Positions 1 to 7,139 of a stretch of DNA of 18,284 nucleotides are shown here, piece after piece. The notes beneath the pieces are model-generated. The model had not been told where the DNA came from, did no database searches, and saw nothing but the letters and a program-made list of their open reading frames with translations. Source of the DNA: Hyphomicrobiales bacterium (GTDB lineage Bacteria > Pseudomonadota > Alphaproteobacteria > Rhizobiales > Devosiaceae); assembly GCA_026989045.1 (NCBI GenBank), contig JALSJY010000118.1, forward strand, positions 1 to 18,284. The letters run 5' to 3'. Each line of letters starts with the position of its first letter. Within the stretch, counting starts at the first letter, position 1. The translations under genes were made by a program, and so were the position numbers.

Positions 1-481
1 CAAATTAAATGAATTGGGCGGCAAACATGGCATTGGGCGTTTAGACTTAGTTGAAAACCGCTTTGTTGGTATGAAATCTCGCGGAATTTATGAAACTCCG
101 GGTGGCTCAATTTTACTTGTCGCCCACCGTGGCATTGAATCTATCACGCTTGATAGAGAGGCGGCACATCTAAAAGACGATATTATGCCCCGCTATGCCA
201 AGCTTATTTATAATGGCTTTTGGTATTCCCCAGAGCGTGAAATGCTGCAAGCCCTCATAGATCAAAGTCAAAAATTTGTAAGCGGAGAAGTAACCCTTAA
301 GCTTTATAAAGGCTCTACTTATCTAATTGGGCGCACTTCCTCATTCTCGCTTTATTCAGAAGATTTAGTAACATTTGAGCAAGATTCTGGCTCTTACGAT
401 CAATATGATGCCCATGGTTTTATCAAACTTAATGCGCTAAGATTAAAAACACTGGGCACTCGCAAAATTCGAAATAAGTAA
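1..481 (+). CDS. argG: Argininosuccinate synthase, C-terminal part (5' end outside window)
   Basis: This is the last ~160 residues of argininosuccinate synthase, which joins citrulline and aspartate using ATP in the penultimate step of arginine synthesis in the cytosol. The reading frame is open from position 2 to the TAA at 479-481, so the true start lies to the left of the window; the TTG at 14 is internal. Family hallmarks visible are the stretch GGKHGIGRLDLVENR, followed by GMKSRGIYETPGG, then the helix-rich C-terminal oligomerisation tail ending in a basic RKIRNK. The N-terminal ATP pyrophosphatase domain cannot be assessed. A short inverted repeat (TGGCT/AGCCA, 528-542) follows the stop but lacks a T run. 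Identification rests on clear sequence similarity to the family as I know it. Confidence 0.95.
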   Translation, partial: KLNELGGKHGIGRLDLVENRFVGMKSRGIYETPGGSILLVAHRGIESITLDREAAHLKDDIMPRYAKLIYNGFWYSPEREMLQALIDQSQKFVSGEVTLKLYKGSTYLIGRTSSFSLYSEDLVTFEQDSGSYDQYDAHGFIKLNALRLKTLGTRKIRNK

Positions 482-591
482 ATATTAACCATTAAGGCAA
501 GTTTAATATATTTATTAAGTGATTTCTTGGCTAATTAAGCCATCATTAAAGCCAATATGAAAAACTTATCTAACGTGAGTTATATAGGGTT

Positions 592-3552
592 TTGGTTTTG
601 CGCAATATTTTTGATGAATATAAATTAAATGACAATTTTAAATCATTGCTCCATGCTGCACTTGAAAGCATGTCTGATGGATTTACTATATGGAGCAATG
701 ACCTTAATCTATTAGCATTTAACAAACGTTATGAAGAATTATACTTCACTAATGGAGCAGATAAGGCTGACCTAAAAGTTGGCATGTCATTAGAAGAATC
801 TTGCGAATTATCAATTCAAATTGGTAATTATGTAGACATCAGCCCACAAGATCTCTGTAGAAAATTTACAGCTATTCTAAACAGAACCAGTAAACATAAA
901 ACACCTCAAACTTTTGAGCGTGAAATTAAAGGCAGGATTATACGCTCTACCTTTATAAATGTTCCAAATGTAGGACAAATTATAACGCATAAAGACGTTA
1001 CAAAAAAAGCTAAGCAAAAAAAGATAGCAAAACACCATGAAACGCAATTGATTGAAAAAAACTTTCAATTCAATGTTGCAATCAATCACATGTCGCATGG
1101 ACTTTGTATGTATGGGGCAGACAAGCGCCTAATCATATGTAATGAAGCTTATATTAAATTTTATAACCTACCTAAAAAATTCTCTACCCCTGGCACTCAT
1201 TTTGAAGACATTCTAAAATACCGAATGGCTAATGGTTTAATTTCAAAGGGGGAAACAAATGAAAGCTTTTTTAATAAAAGAATAGATATCAAGAATAATT
1301 CTAATGGTGAGCAAACTTTTGTTGAAATAATAAACGAGCGCCGAATAAATGTAATTCGCAAAAAAATGCCAAATGGCGGATGGGTTTCAACTCAACAAGA
1401 TATTACAGAACAACACCAAAAAGAGCAGATAATTAAAACCCGCTCTGAAGAAATATTACAACAAAATATGCGCTTTAATGCAGCAATAAACAATATGAGC
1501 CATGGGCTAGCTCAATTTGATAAAAATAATAAGTTGGTAATTTGTAACCAGCAATATATAAATATTTATAAGATACCCAAACAGTTATCTAAGCCCGGAA
1601 CAAGCTTTTGGGATATTTTAGATCATGATGCACAATATGGCAGGGTTTCAATAGCTAACAAAAAGCACCGCTTTGAAGTAATAAGTGAGATTTTAAAAAC
1701 CGAGAAGCCTTTATCAGGGCCCGTTACAATGACCAATGGGCAAATTATACACATAAATCATCAACCAATGGATGATGGCAGCTGGCTTACAATTCATGAA
1801 GATATTACTGAACAACACCAAAAAGAAGAGCTAATCAAAAAACGCTCTGAAGAAATATTGCAACAAAATATGCGCTTTGATGCAGCAGTAAATAATATGA
1901 GCCATGGCCTTGCCATGTTTGATAAAAATCATAATCTTGTAATTTGCAATCAGCCTTATGCAAATCTTTATAAATTACCAGAGAATCTAAGCAAGCCAGG
2001 CGCTAATTTTTGGGATATACTCGACCATGGTGCAAAATTTGATATGGTTTCAATTGCCAATAAAAAACAACGTTTTGAAATTCTTAGTGAAGTAATAAAA
2101 GCTAATAAACCAATCACTGAGCCAATCACCATGCTTAACGGACAGATTATATTTATAAATCACCAACCGCTTGAAGATGGCGGCTGGCTTACCACTCATG
2201 AAGATATCACCGAGCAACATAAATCTGAAGAAACTATTCGTTATCTTGCTCGCCACGATGGTTTAACTAATTTAGCAAACAGAAGAAGCTTTCATGAGAT
2301 AATGGCAAAAAACCAAGAGTTTTTTGCTTGCGAAAGCAATAATAAAAATGAAATGATGGCTGTTCTTAGCATTGACCTTGATCGATTCAAGCCAATAAAC
2401 GACAATTTCGGTCATTGCGCAGGCGATGAAGTAATAAAAGAGGTTGGCAGAAGAATTTTGTTACATGTTGGCTCTACCGGCACAGTAGCAAGACTTGGCG
2501 GCGATGAATTTGCTACTCTTATCGGCCCTGTCTCGTGCCAAGATGAAATAAATAAAATTGCCAAGAATATAACTAAGGCAATTATTAAACCAATTAAATG
2601 GGACGGCATTGAGCTTAACATCTCAGCCTCTATTGGCATTGCACTTGCCCCATTTGATGGTAAAGATACAGGGAGTTTAATGCGTAATTCTGATCTCGCG
2701 CTTTACTATGCTAAAAAGCAAGTAGGTGGCTCTTATTGTTTTTTTGAAGAAGAAATGGACGAAAAGCGTTTAAAACGACGAGCCATTGAAGAGGGGTTAC
2801 GCCAAGCACTTGAAAAAAATGAACTTCATTTACATTATCAGCCGCTTGTTTCTCTAAAAAACAATAAAATAACAGCCTGTGAAGCACTTATGCGCTGGGA
2901 TAATAAAACCCATAATTTCTCACCATTTGACTTTATTCCCATAGCTGAAGAAACAGGTCTTATTCGTGATATGGGTAATTGGGCGTTACAAGAGGCATGT
3001 TTAACTGCCTCCAAATGGCCAAATGAGCAAAGAGTTGCAGTAAATGTTTCACCAATGCAATTTAAAAATAATGACCTTGTAGCGCAAGTTGCAGATGCTT
3101 TGATAATTTCAGGCCTTGATGCAGATAGACTTGAACTAGAAATTACTGAAAGCCTGTTTTTAGAAAATGATGCGCATAATATAAAAATTCTACATGACCT
3201 CAAAAGCCTTGGAGTAAGAATTGCGCTTGATGATTTTGGCACTGGTTATTCTTCACTTAGTTATTTATGTTCTTTCCCGTTTGATAAAATCAAAATAGAT
3301 AAATCGTTTATTTCTTCGCTTGATGATAAAAAAGAAAATATCGCCATAGTTAAAGCCGTTATTGACTTAGGGCAAAGCATGGGAATGACCACAACGTCTG
3401 AGGGAGTTGAAACTCAAAAGCAACTTGAGACAATAAGAGATTTAGGCTGCGATCAGGTTCAAGGGTATTTATTTTCTCCTCCATTACCCAAAACTGCTAT
3501 CAATAAGATGCTAAGAGTGGAATTGCCTGATATTAAGTTTAAAAGCGCTTAA
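592..3552 (+). CDS. Multi-PAS diguanylate cyclase/phosphodiesterase (PAS x4-GGDEF-EAL)
   Basis: This 986-aa cytosolic c-di-GMP signalling protein has no signal peptide or membrane segment. Four PAS-like domains (PAS_7 style) occupy roughly residues 17-135, 155-272, 290-407 and 424-541. The last three share a core of the form N-x-MSHGL, later CN-x-x-Y, and end in (E/Q)DITEQH. They are joined by helical linkers such as RSEEILQQNMRF. The GGDEF domain starts near HDGLTNLANR (residue ~554) and has an intact GGDEF at 636-640. The position of the product-inhibition RxxD site reads GSTG, so it is absent. The EAL domain keeps EAL (764-766), the Asn of VNVSP, the Glu of EITES, DDFGTGYS (from 880), KIDKSF, SEGVE and QGY, so phosphodiesterase activity is expected. 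The start is uncertain: TTG at 592 is the longest choice, but TTG at 598 sits at better spacing (8 nt) from AGGG at 586-589. The sensed signal is unknown. Confidence 0.93.
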   Translation: MVLRNIFDEYKLNDNFKSLLHAALESMSDGFTIWSNDLNLLAFNKRYEELYFTNGADKADLKVGMSLEESCELSIQIGNYVDISPQDLCRKFTAILNRTSKHKTPQTFEREIKGRIIRSTFINVPNVGQIITHKDVTKKAKQKKIAKHHETQLIEKNFQFNVAINHMSHGLCMYGADKRLIICNEAYIKFYNLPKKFSTPGTHFEDILKYRMANGLISKGETNESFFNKRIDIKNNSNGEQTFVEIINERRINVIRKKMPNGGWVSTQQDITEQHQKEQIIKTRSEEILQQNMRFNAAINNMSHGLAQFDKNNKLVICNQQYINIYKIPKQLSKPGTSFWDILDHDAQYGRVSIANKKHRFEVISEILKTEKPLSGPVTMTNGQIIHINHQPMDDGSWLTIHEDITEQHQKEELIKKRSEEILQQNMRFDAAVNNMSHGLAMFDKNHNLVICNQPYANLYKLPENLSKPGANFWDILDHGAKFDMVSIANKKQRFEILSEVIKANKPITEPITMLNGQIIFINHQPLEDGGWLTTHEDITEQHKSEETIRYLARHDGLTNLANRRSFHEIMAKNQEFFACESNNKNEMMAVLSIDLDRFKPINDNFGHCAGDEVIKEVGRRILLHVGSTGTVARLGGDEFATLIGPVSCQDEINKIAKNITKAIIKPIKWDGIELNISASIGIALAPFDGKDTGSLMRNSDLALYYAKKQVGGSYCFFEEEMDEKRLKRRAIEEGLRQALEKNELHLHYQPLVSLKNNKITACEALMRWDNKTHNFSPFDFIPIAEETGLIRDMGNWALQEACLTASKWPNEQRVAVNVSPMQFKNNDLVAQVADALIISGLDADRLELEITESLFLENDAHNIKILHDLKSLGVRIALDDFGTGYSSLSYLCSFPFDKIKIDKSFISSLDDKKENIAIVKAVIDLGQSMGMTTTSEGVETQKQLETIRDLGCDQVQGYLFSPPLPKTAINKMLRVELPDIKFKSA
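1411..2214 (+). repeat. Tandem intragenic duplication: two 402-bp PAS units
   Basis: Within the PAS-GGDEF-EAL gene, the segment beginning CAACACCAAAAAGA at 1411 recurs at 1813, and the corresponding CAACA of the next boundary is at 2215. That makes two consecutive units of exactly 402 bp (134 codons). Long stretches are nearly identical at DNA level, for example the part encoding RSEEILQQNMRF, NNMSHGL and the GQII..NHQP region. The PAS domain before these (FNVAINHMSHGL, from 1069) is a more diverged copy with 135-codon spacing, so the array probably grew by repeated duplication. Confidence 0.85.
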
Positions 3553-3645
3553 TATCACCAAAACACACTATTTCCTTGTTCTTTTGCTACCACTACTCTA
3601 AGGCGTGCATCTAATCCCTTTTTTTAAAAATATTGGTTATATCTT

Positions 3646-5457
3646 ATGTCTTTGCGCAACATTGCAATTATTGCCCATGTCGATCATGGCAAAACAACTC
3701 TTATCGACGTTTTATTAAAACAATCTGGTGTTTTTCGTGATAACCAGCAAATTGCTGAAAGGGCAATGGATAGCAACGACCTTGAAAAAGAGCGCGGCAT
3801 CACTATTTTAGCCAAGGTTACTTCTTTATTATGGAATGATATGCGTATCAACATTGTTGATACCCCCGGTCACGCCGATTTCGGCGGCGAAGTTGAGCGT
3901 ATTCTATCTATGGTTGATGGTGTGGTATTACTGGTTGATGCAGCTGAGGGGCCAATGCCGCAAACTAAATTTGTGCTAGCAAAAGCTTTAGCACTTGGAC
4001 TTCGTCCAATTGTTGCAATAAATAAAATTGATAAACCAGATGAGCGCCATGACGAAGTATTAAACGAGGTATTTGATTTATTCGTAGCCCTTGATGCTTC
4101 AGAGGAGCAGCTTGATTTTCCTGTGCTTTACGGCTCTGCAAAAAATGGCTGGATGGCAACTACTCCAGATGGAAAAACTGATTCTATTGGCCCATTGCTT
4201 GATGAAGTGCAAAAACATGTGCCAGAGCCGAAGGTTGAAGCTGGGGAATTTAAAATGCTAGTAACAACCATTCAGCGTGATCCATTTTTGGGGCGAATAT
4301 TAACAGGTAAAATTCTTTCAGGCTCAATAAAAGCAACTATGCCAGTTCATGTTTTAAATCGTGAGGGCAAAGAGATTGAAAAGGGGCGCATTTCAAAGGT
4401 TCTTGCTTTTCGTGGGTTAGAGCGCACTCCAGTTGAAACTGGAAAAGCGGGCGATATTGTCTCTCTCGCTGGACTTGAAATTGCAACCGTTGCCGACACA
4501 ATTTGTGATATTTCAGTTTCTAAGGCAATTGAAGCTCAACCAATTGACCCACCGACTCTTTCTATGACTTTTAGGATCAATGATGGCCCATTAGCTGGTC
4601 GTGAAGGCAGCAAAGTGCAAAGCCGAGTGATTGGCAACAGGCTTCGCCATGAAGCAGAGGGCAATGTTGCAATCGAAGTTAGCCAAGGCTCTGATAGCGA
4701 TAGTTTTTCCGTTGCAGGGCGTGGCGAATTACAATTAGCTGTTCTAATTGAAACTATGCGCCGTGAAGGGTTTGAGCTAACAGTTGGACGTCCAAAAGTT
4801 CTATATAAAGAAGAAAATGGCCAAAAATTAGAGCCAATTGAAGAGGTGATAATTGACGTTGATGATGAATATACCGGCGCAGTGGTGCAAAAATTAACCG
4901 AGCGAAAGGGCGAGTTAATCGAGATGCGCCCCTCTGGAATTGGTCGCACTAGGCTTACTCTTTATGTGCCAACTCGCTCGCTTATTGGTTATCAACCTGA
5001 GTTAATGGGTGACACAAGAGGCACTGCGATTTTTAACCGTGTGTTTCATGAATTTGCACCATTTAAAGGCGCTTTAGTTGGCCGTCGAACAGGCGTTCTT
5101 ATTTCAAACAGCACAGGGCAATCAGTTGCCTTTGCTTTATTTAATCTTGAAGATAGAGGGCAAATGCTCATCGATTCAGGAGTGCCTGTTTATGAGGGCA
5201 TGATTATTGGTGAACATAACCGTGGTAATGATCTTGAAGTAAACCCACTTAAAGGCAAACAGCTAACCAATATCCGCACAAACTCAAAAGATGAAGCCGT
5301 GCGCCTAACAACGCCTAAAAAGCTAACTCTGGAGCAGTCTTTAGGCTATATTGCTGATGATGAATATGTCGAGGTAACTCCAAAATCTATTCGCCTGCGC
5401 AAAATCCACCTCTGCCCACATGATAGAAAAAGAGCATCAAGAGCAGCGGCGAAGTAG
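3646..5457 (+). CDS. typA: Ribosome-associated translational GTPase TypA/BipA
   Basis: This 603-aa translational GTPase is of the usual family length. It binds the 70S ribosome and supports 50S assembly and growth under stress or cold. The GTPase motifs are all present: AHVDHGKTTL (G1, residues ~10-19), RGITI (G2), DTPGHADFGGEVER (G3), NKIDKPD (G4) and GSAKNGW (G5). EF-G-like domains follow, then the BipA-specific C-terminal domain with TRGTAIFNRVFHEFAPFKG and VRLTTPKKLTLEQSLGYI. The start at ATG 3646 gives the canonical MSLRNIAIIAHVDHG N-terminus. I see no good Shine-Dalgarno sequence in the 20 bases upstream, only A/T-rich sequence. The 93-bp gap after the preceding gene suggests its own promoter, but no convincing one could be picked. 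Downstream lies a palindromic repeat before a convergent gene. Confidence 0.97.
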   Translation: MSLRNIAIIAHVDHGKTTLIDVLLKQSGVFRDNQQIAERAMDSNDLEKERGITILAKVTSLLWNDMRINIVDTPGHADFGGEVERILSMVDGVVLLVDAAEGPMPQTKFVLAKALALGLRPIVAINKIDKPDERHDEVLNEVFDLFVALDASEEQLDFPVLYGSAKNGWMATTPDGKTDSIGPLLDEVQKHVPEPKVEAGEFKMLVTTIQRDPFLGRILTGKILSGSIKATMPVHVLNREGKEIEKGRISKVLAFRGLERTPVETGKAGDIVSLAGLEIATVADTICDISVSKAIEAQPIDPPTLSMTFRINDGPLAGREGSKVQSRVIGNRLRHEAEGNVAIEVSQGSDSDSFSVAGRGELQLAVLIETMRREGFELTVGRPKVLYKEENGQKLEPIEEVIIDVDDEYTGAVVQKLTERKGELIEMRPSGIGRTRLTLYVPTRSLIGYQPELMGDTRGTAIFNRVFHEFAPFKGALVGRRTGVLISNSTGQSVAFALFNLEDRGQMLIDSGVPVYEGMIIGEHNRGNDLEVNPLKGKQLTNIRTNSKDEAVRLTTPKKLTLEQSLGYIADDEYVEVTPKSIRLRKIHLCPHDRKRASRAAAK

Positions 5458-5491
5458 GTATTTAAGTTTTTAGCTAGTCATTCATTCATTA

Positions 5492-5565
5492 CTTGTCATA
5501 TTGAGCGATAGCGAAATATCTTCATCTTAGAGTATAAGACCCTTCGCTTCACTCAGGGTGACAAG
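5492..5565. repeat. Palindromic intergenic repeat between convergent genes
   Basis: The left arm (5492-5521) and the reverse complement of the right arm (5537-5565) share the outer CTTGTCA, an inner TGAG, AGCGAA and a closing TCT, separated by a 15-nt loop (5522-5536). They differ in two triplets, a C/T change and one indel. A degenerate partial third copy, GATAGTGAAGTGTCTT at 5570-5585, resembles GATAGCGAAATATCTT at 5507-5522. The core resembles the dispersed palindromes of the type GTCATCCTGAGCGAAGCG seen in many bacterial genomes (family-level recollection). Its position between the 3' ends of typA and the aminopeptidase suits a bidirectional terminator or a mobile REP-like element; which of these it is remains inference. 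Confidence 0.75.
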
Positions 5566-5611
5566 AGCGGATAGTGAAGTGTCTTTTAACAAATTAAGCC
5601 TAGCTTACAAA

Positions 5612-6847
5612 CTAAGCCCACTCACCTTGGCGAAATACTGGCACTCGCTCACCACTTTGCGTTATGCCATCAATATCCATTTCACCAGAGCCAATCATCC
5701 AATCCACATGTATTGCAGATGTGTTGCCACCTTGTGCTTCAACTTCTTCTTTGCTGATTTTATCACCATCAATAAAACATTTTGAATAACATTGCCCCAA
5801 GGCAATATGACAAGAAGCATTTTCATCAAAAAGCGTATTATAAAATAAAATACCTGACTTAGAAATTGGCGAAGAGTGAGGCACAAGCGCCACTTCACCA
5901 ATCCGCCTTGCACCCTCATCAGTATCAAGCAATTTAAGCAAAACTTCTTCCCCCTTCGAAGCAGAGGCTTCAATAATTTTGCCATTCTTAAAAGTCACCT
6001 TAATATCATCAATCAATGTGCCAGCATGTGAAAGAGGCTTTGTTGAACTTACATAGCCATCAACTTTTTTAGCATGCGGAGTAGTAAAAACTTCTTCACT
6101 TGGAATATTTGCATTACAAGTAATACCGTTTTTTGCCTTTGCTGCGCCCCCTGCCCATTCATGCCCATCAGCCAAGCCAACAATTAAATCAGTTCCTTTG
6201 GCAGTAAAATGCAATGAAGCAAAATTCTGCTCATTAAGCCATCTTGATTTGTTTGCTAAAATCTTATTATGCTCAACCCATGCCTTAATAGGGTCTTTTT
6301 GATCCGCACGAGAGGCCGCAAAAATTGCTTTTGCTAGTTTTTTAACAGCCTTTTTTTCACTCTCTTTAGGGAAAACAAGCTTTGCCCAATCCTTGCTAGG
6401 ATAAGCAATAATATTCCAATTAACATTAAATGCAGTGATACGCTCACGCACAGGCGTGCCAGCCTTTGACATTGCTTTATTCACTCGAGATATTTTTTGT
6501 GGATCTTGTTTGGCCAATAACATTGGATTATCACCAATGATAGCAAGACGAGCAGCATTATTATCAAATGCCCTTGCCATACCCTCAAATAGCCAATCTG
6601 GCGCTTTATCAAAACTGGCATCATTAGCATATTTATAGCGTAATAAACTCATTTGATCATCACCATAAAAGCAACTAACTAACCCAGCACCCGCCTTATA
6701 GGCCTCTTTAGTAACTAAACGCACCAATGGCAGAGCCTCAATTGGCGCAGAAATAATTAAATCCTGCCCCTTTTCTAAGCCAAGCCCAGTATGAATAGAT
6801 AATTTAGCTAATTTTTTTAGGCTTTTTTGAGAAATGGGATTTGACAT
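5612..6847 (-). CDS. M29-family aminopeptidase (AmpT/AmpS/PepS-like)
   Basis: This 411-aa metallo-aminopeptidase of peptidase family M29 is expected to release N-terminal residues from peptides in the cytosol. Length and motifs fit the family. The dinuclear metal ligands are visible at the expected places: Glu in NIPSEEVFTTPH (~250), Glu in RIGEVALVP (~316), His in ASCHIALG (~345), and His/Asp in AIHVDWMIG (~378-380). The N-terminal domain carries GLGLEKGQDLIISAP and the pattern YGDDQMSLLRY. The ATG at 6845-6847 is preceded by AAAGG about 8 nt upstream, which supports this start. There is no signal peptide. It converges on typA and is divergent from ffh. A small GTCTA/TAGAC inverted repeat lies in its leader (6882-6896). 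No defect is seen. Confidence 0.94.
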   Translation of the reverse strand: MSNPISQKSLKKLAKLSIHTGLGLEKGQDLIISAPIEALPLVRLVTKEAYKAGAGLVSCFYGDDQMSLLRYKYANDASFDKAPDWLFEGMARAFDNNAARLAIIGDNPMLLAKQDPQKISRVNKAMSKAGTPVRERITAFNVNWNIIAYPSKDWAKLVFPKESEKKAVKKLAKAIFAASRADQKDPIKAWVEHNKILANKSRWLNEQNFASLHFTAKGTDLIVGLADGHEWAGGAAKAKNGITCNANIPSEEVFTTPHAKKVDGYVSSTKPLSHAGTLIDDIKVTFKNGKIIEASASKGEEVLLKLLDTDEGARRIGEVALVPHSSPISKSGILFYNTLFDENASCHIALGQCYSKCFIDGDKISKEEVEAQGGNTSAIHVDWMIGSGEMDIDGITQSGERVPVFRQGEWA

Positions 6848-6954
6848 ATTTAAGACCTTTACAATATTTGATTTCTCAGAAGTCTATCTTTTAGACAAGA
6901 AATATCAATATAAATATTATTCTAATCCTTTAACCCCTCATCCATTTCAACTGC

Positions 6955-6984
6955 TTGACTTCTTTGCTCAACTTCCTATATAAC
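6955..6984 (+). promoter_or_regulatory. Candidate promoter for the ffh operon leader
   Basis: TTGACT at 6955-6960 matches the -35 consensus at five of six bases. Downstream, TATATA (6977-6982, 16-bp spacing) or TATAAC (6979-6984, 18-bp spacing) could serve as -10. Transcription would begin near 6991, giving a leader of about 150 nt before the ffh ATG. This is the best promoter-like pair in the divergent region. It has been assigned by eye. Confidence 0.45.
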
Positions 6985-7013
6985 CAGCCAACTTTTGTAT
7001 TTTAAGTTATTTG

Positions 7014-7085
7014 AGCCATTAGTGTGTTCCACTGGTCACACAATCCCCATCTGTTAGCGCGTTGCGCCCACAGATGTTTTTGGCT
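7014..7085 (+). ncRNA. Candidate structured leader RNA / attenuator upstream of ffh
   Basis: Three nested pairings form a compact three-way-junction-like fold. AGCCA (7014-7018) pairs with TGGCT (7081-7085). GTGTG (7022-7026) pairs with CACAC (7037-7041). CATCTGT (7048-7054) pairs with ACAGATG (7070-7076), extended by GCGC-GTT-GCGC (7057-7067). The last hairpin is followed by TTTTT (7077-7081), so it can act as an intrinsic terminator about 60 nt before the ffh start. From the candidate promoter this would give a short RNA of ~90 nt or an attenuated leader. It is not the SRP 4.5S RNA, since the conserved GGAAG-type loop is absent on both strands. I recognise no named riboswitch. The pairings are directly visible; the function is inference. 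Confidence 0.4.
7048..7081 (+). terminator. Hairpin plus T5, intrinsic-terminator-like, in ffh leader
   Basis: A 7-bp perfect stem CATCTGT/ACAGATG continues after a 2x2 internal loop into GCGC/GCGC with a GTT loop. It is followed immediately by five T. It lies between the candidate promoter and ffh, so it would act as an attenuator or as the end of a small leader transcript. Confidence 0.45.
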
Positions 7086-7139
7086 TTGATTGTTTAAAAT
7101 AATCCCTTTGCCCCTTGGTGCAGAAAAGAAAGACTATAA

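Noticed and set aside
528..542. TGGCT-AATTA-AGCCA hairpin after argG
   Set aside because: Only a 5-bp stem and no T run follows, so it does not meet a reasonable standard for an intrinsic terminator.
557..628. Short ATG-started ORF (23 codons) overlapping the start of the PAS-GGDEF-EAL gene
   Set aside because: No Shine-Dalgarno, no recognisable peptide, and it overlaps the better-supported frame; probably chance.
2838..3242. 134-codon reverse ORF inside the EAL region, and similar antisense ORFs within typA, ffh, rpsP and trpS
   Set aside because: They lie opposite strongly conserved coding sequence and their translations show no domain pattern; shadows of the real genes.
6882..6896. GTCTA/TAGAC inverted repeat in the aminopeptidase leader
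   Set aside because: A 5-bp dyad in AT-rich sequence is expected by chance; no promoter could be placed relative to it.
6848..7139. SRP 4.5S RNA gene (ffs) next to ffh
   Set aside because: Neither strand shows the conserved SRP RNA asymmetric loop or GGAAG-type motif; the structure present is different.
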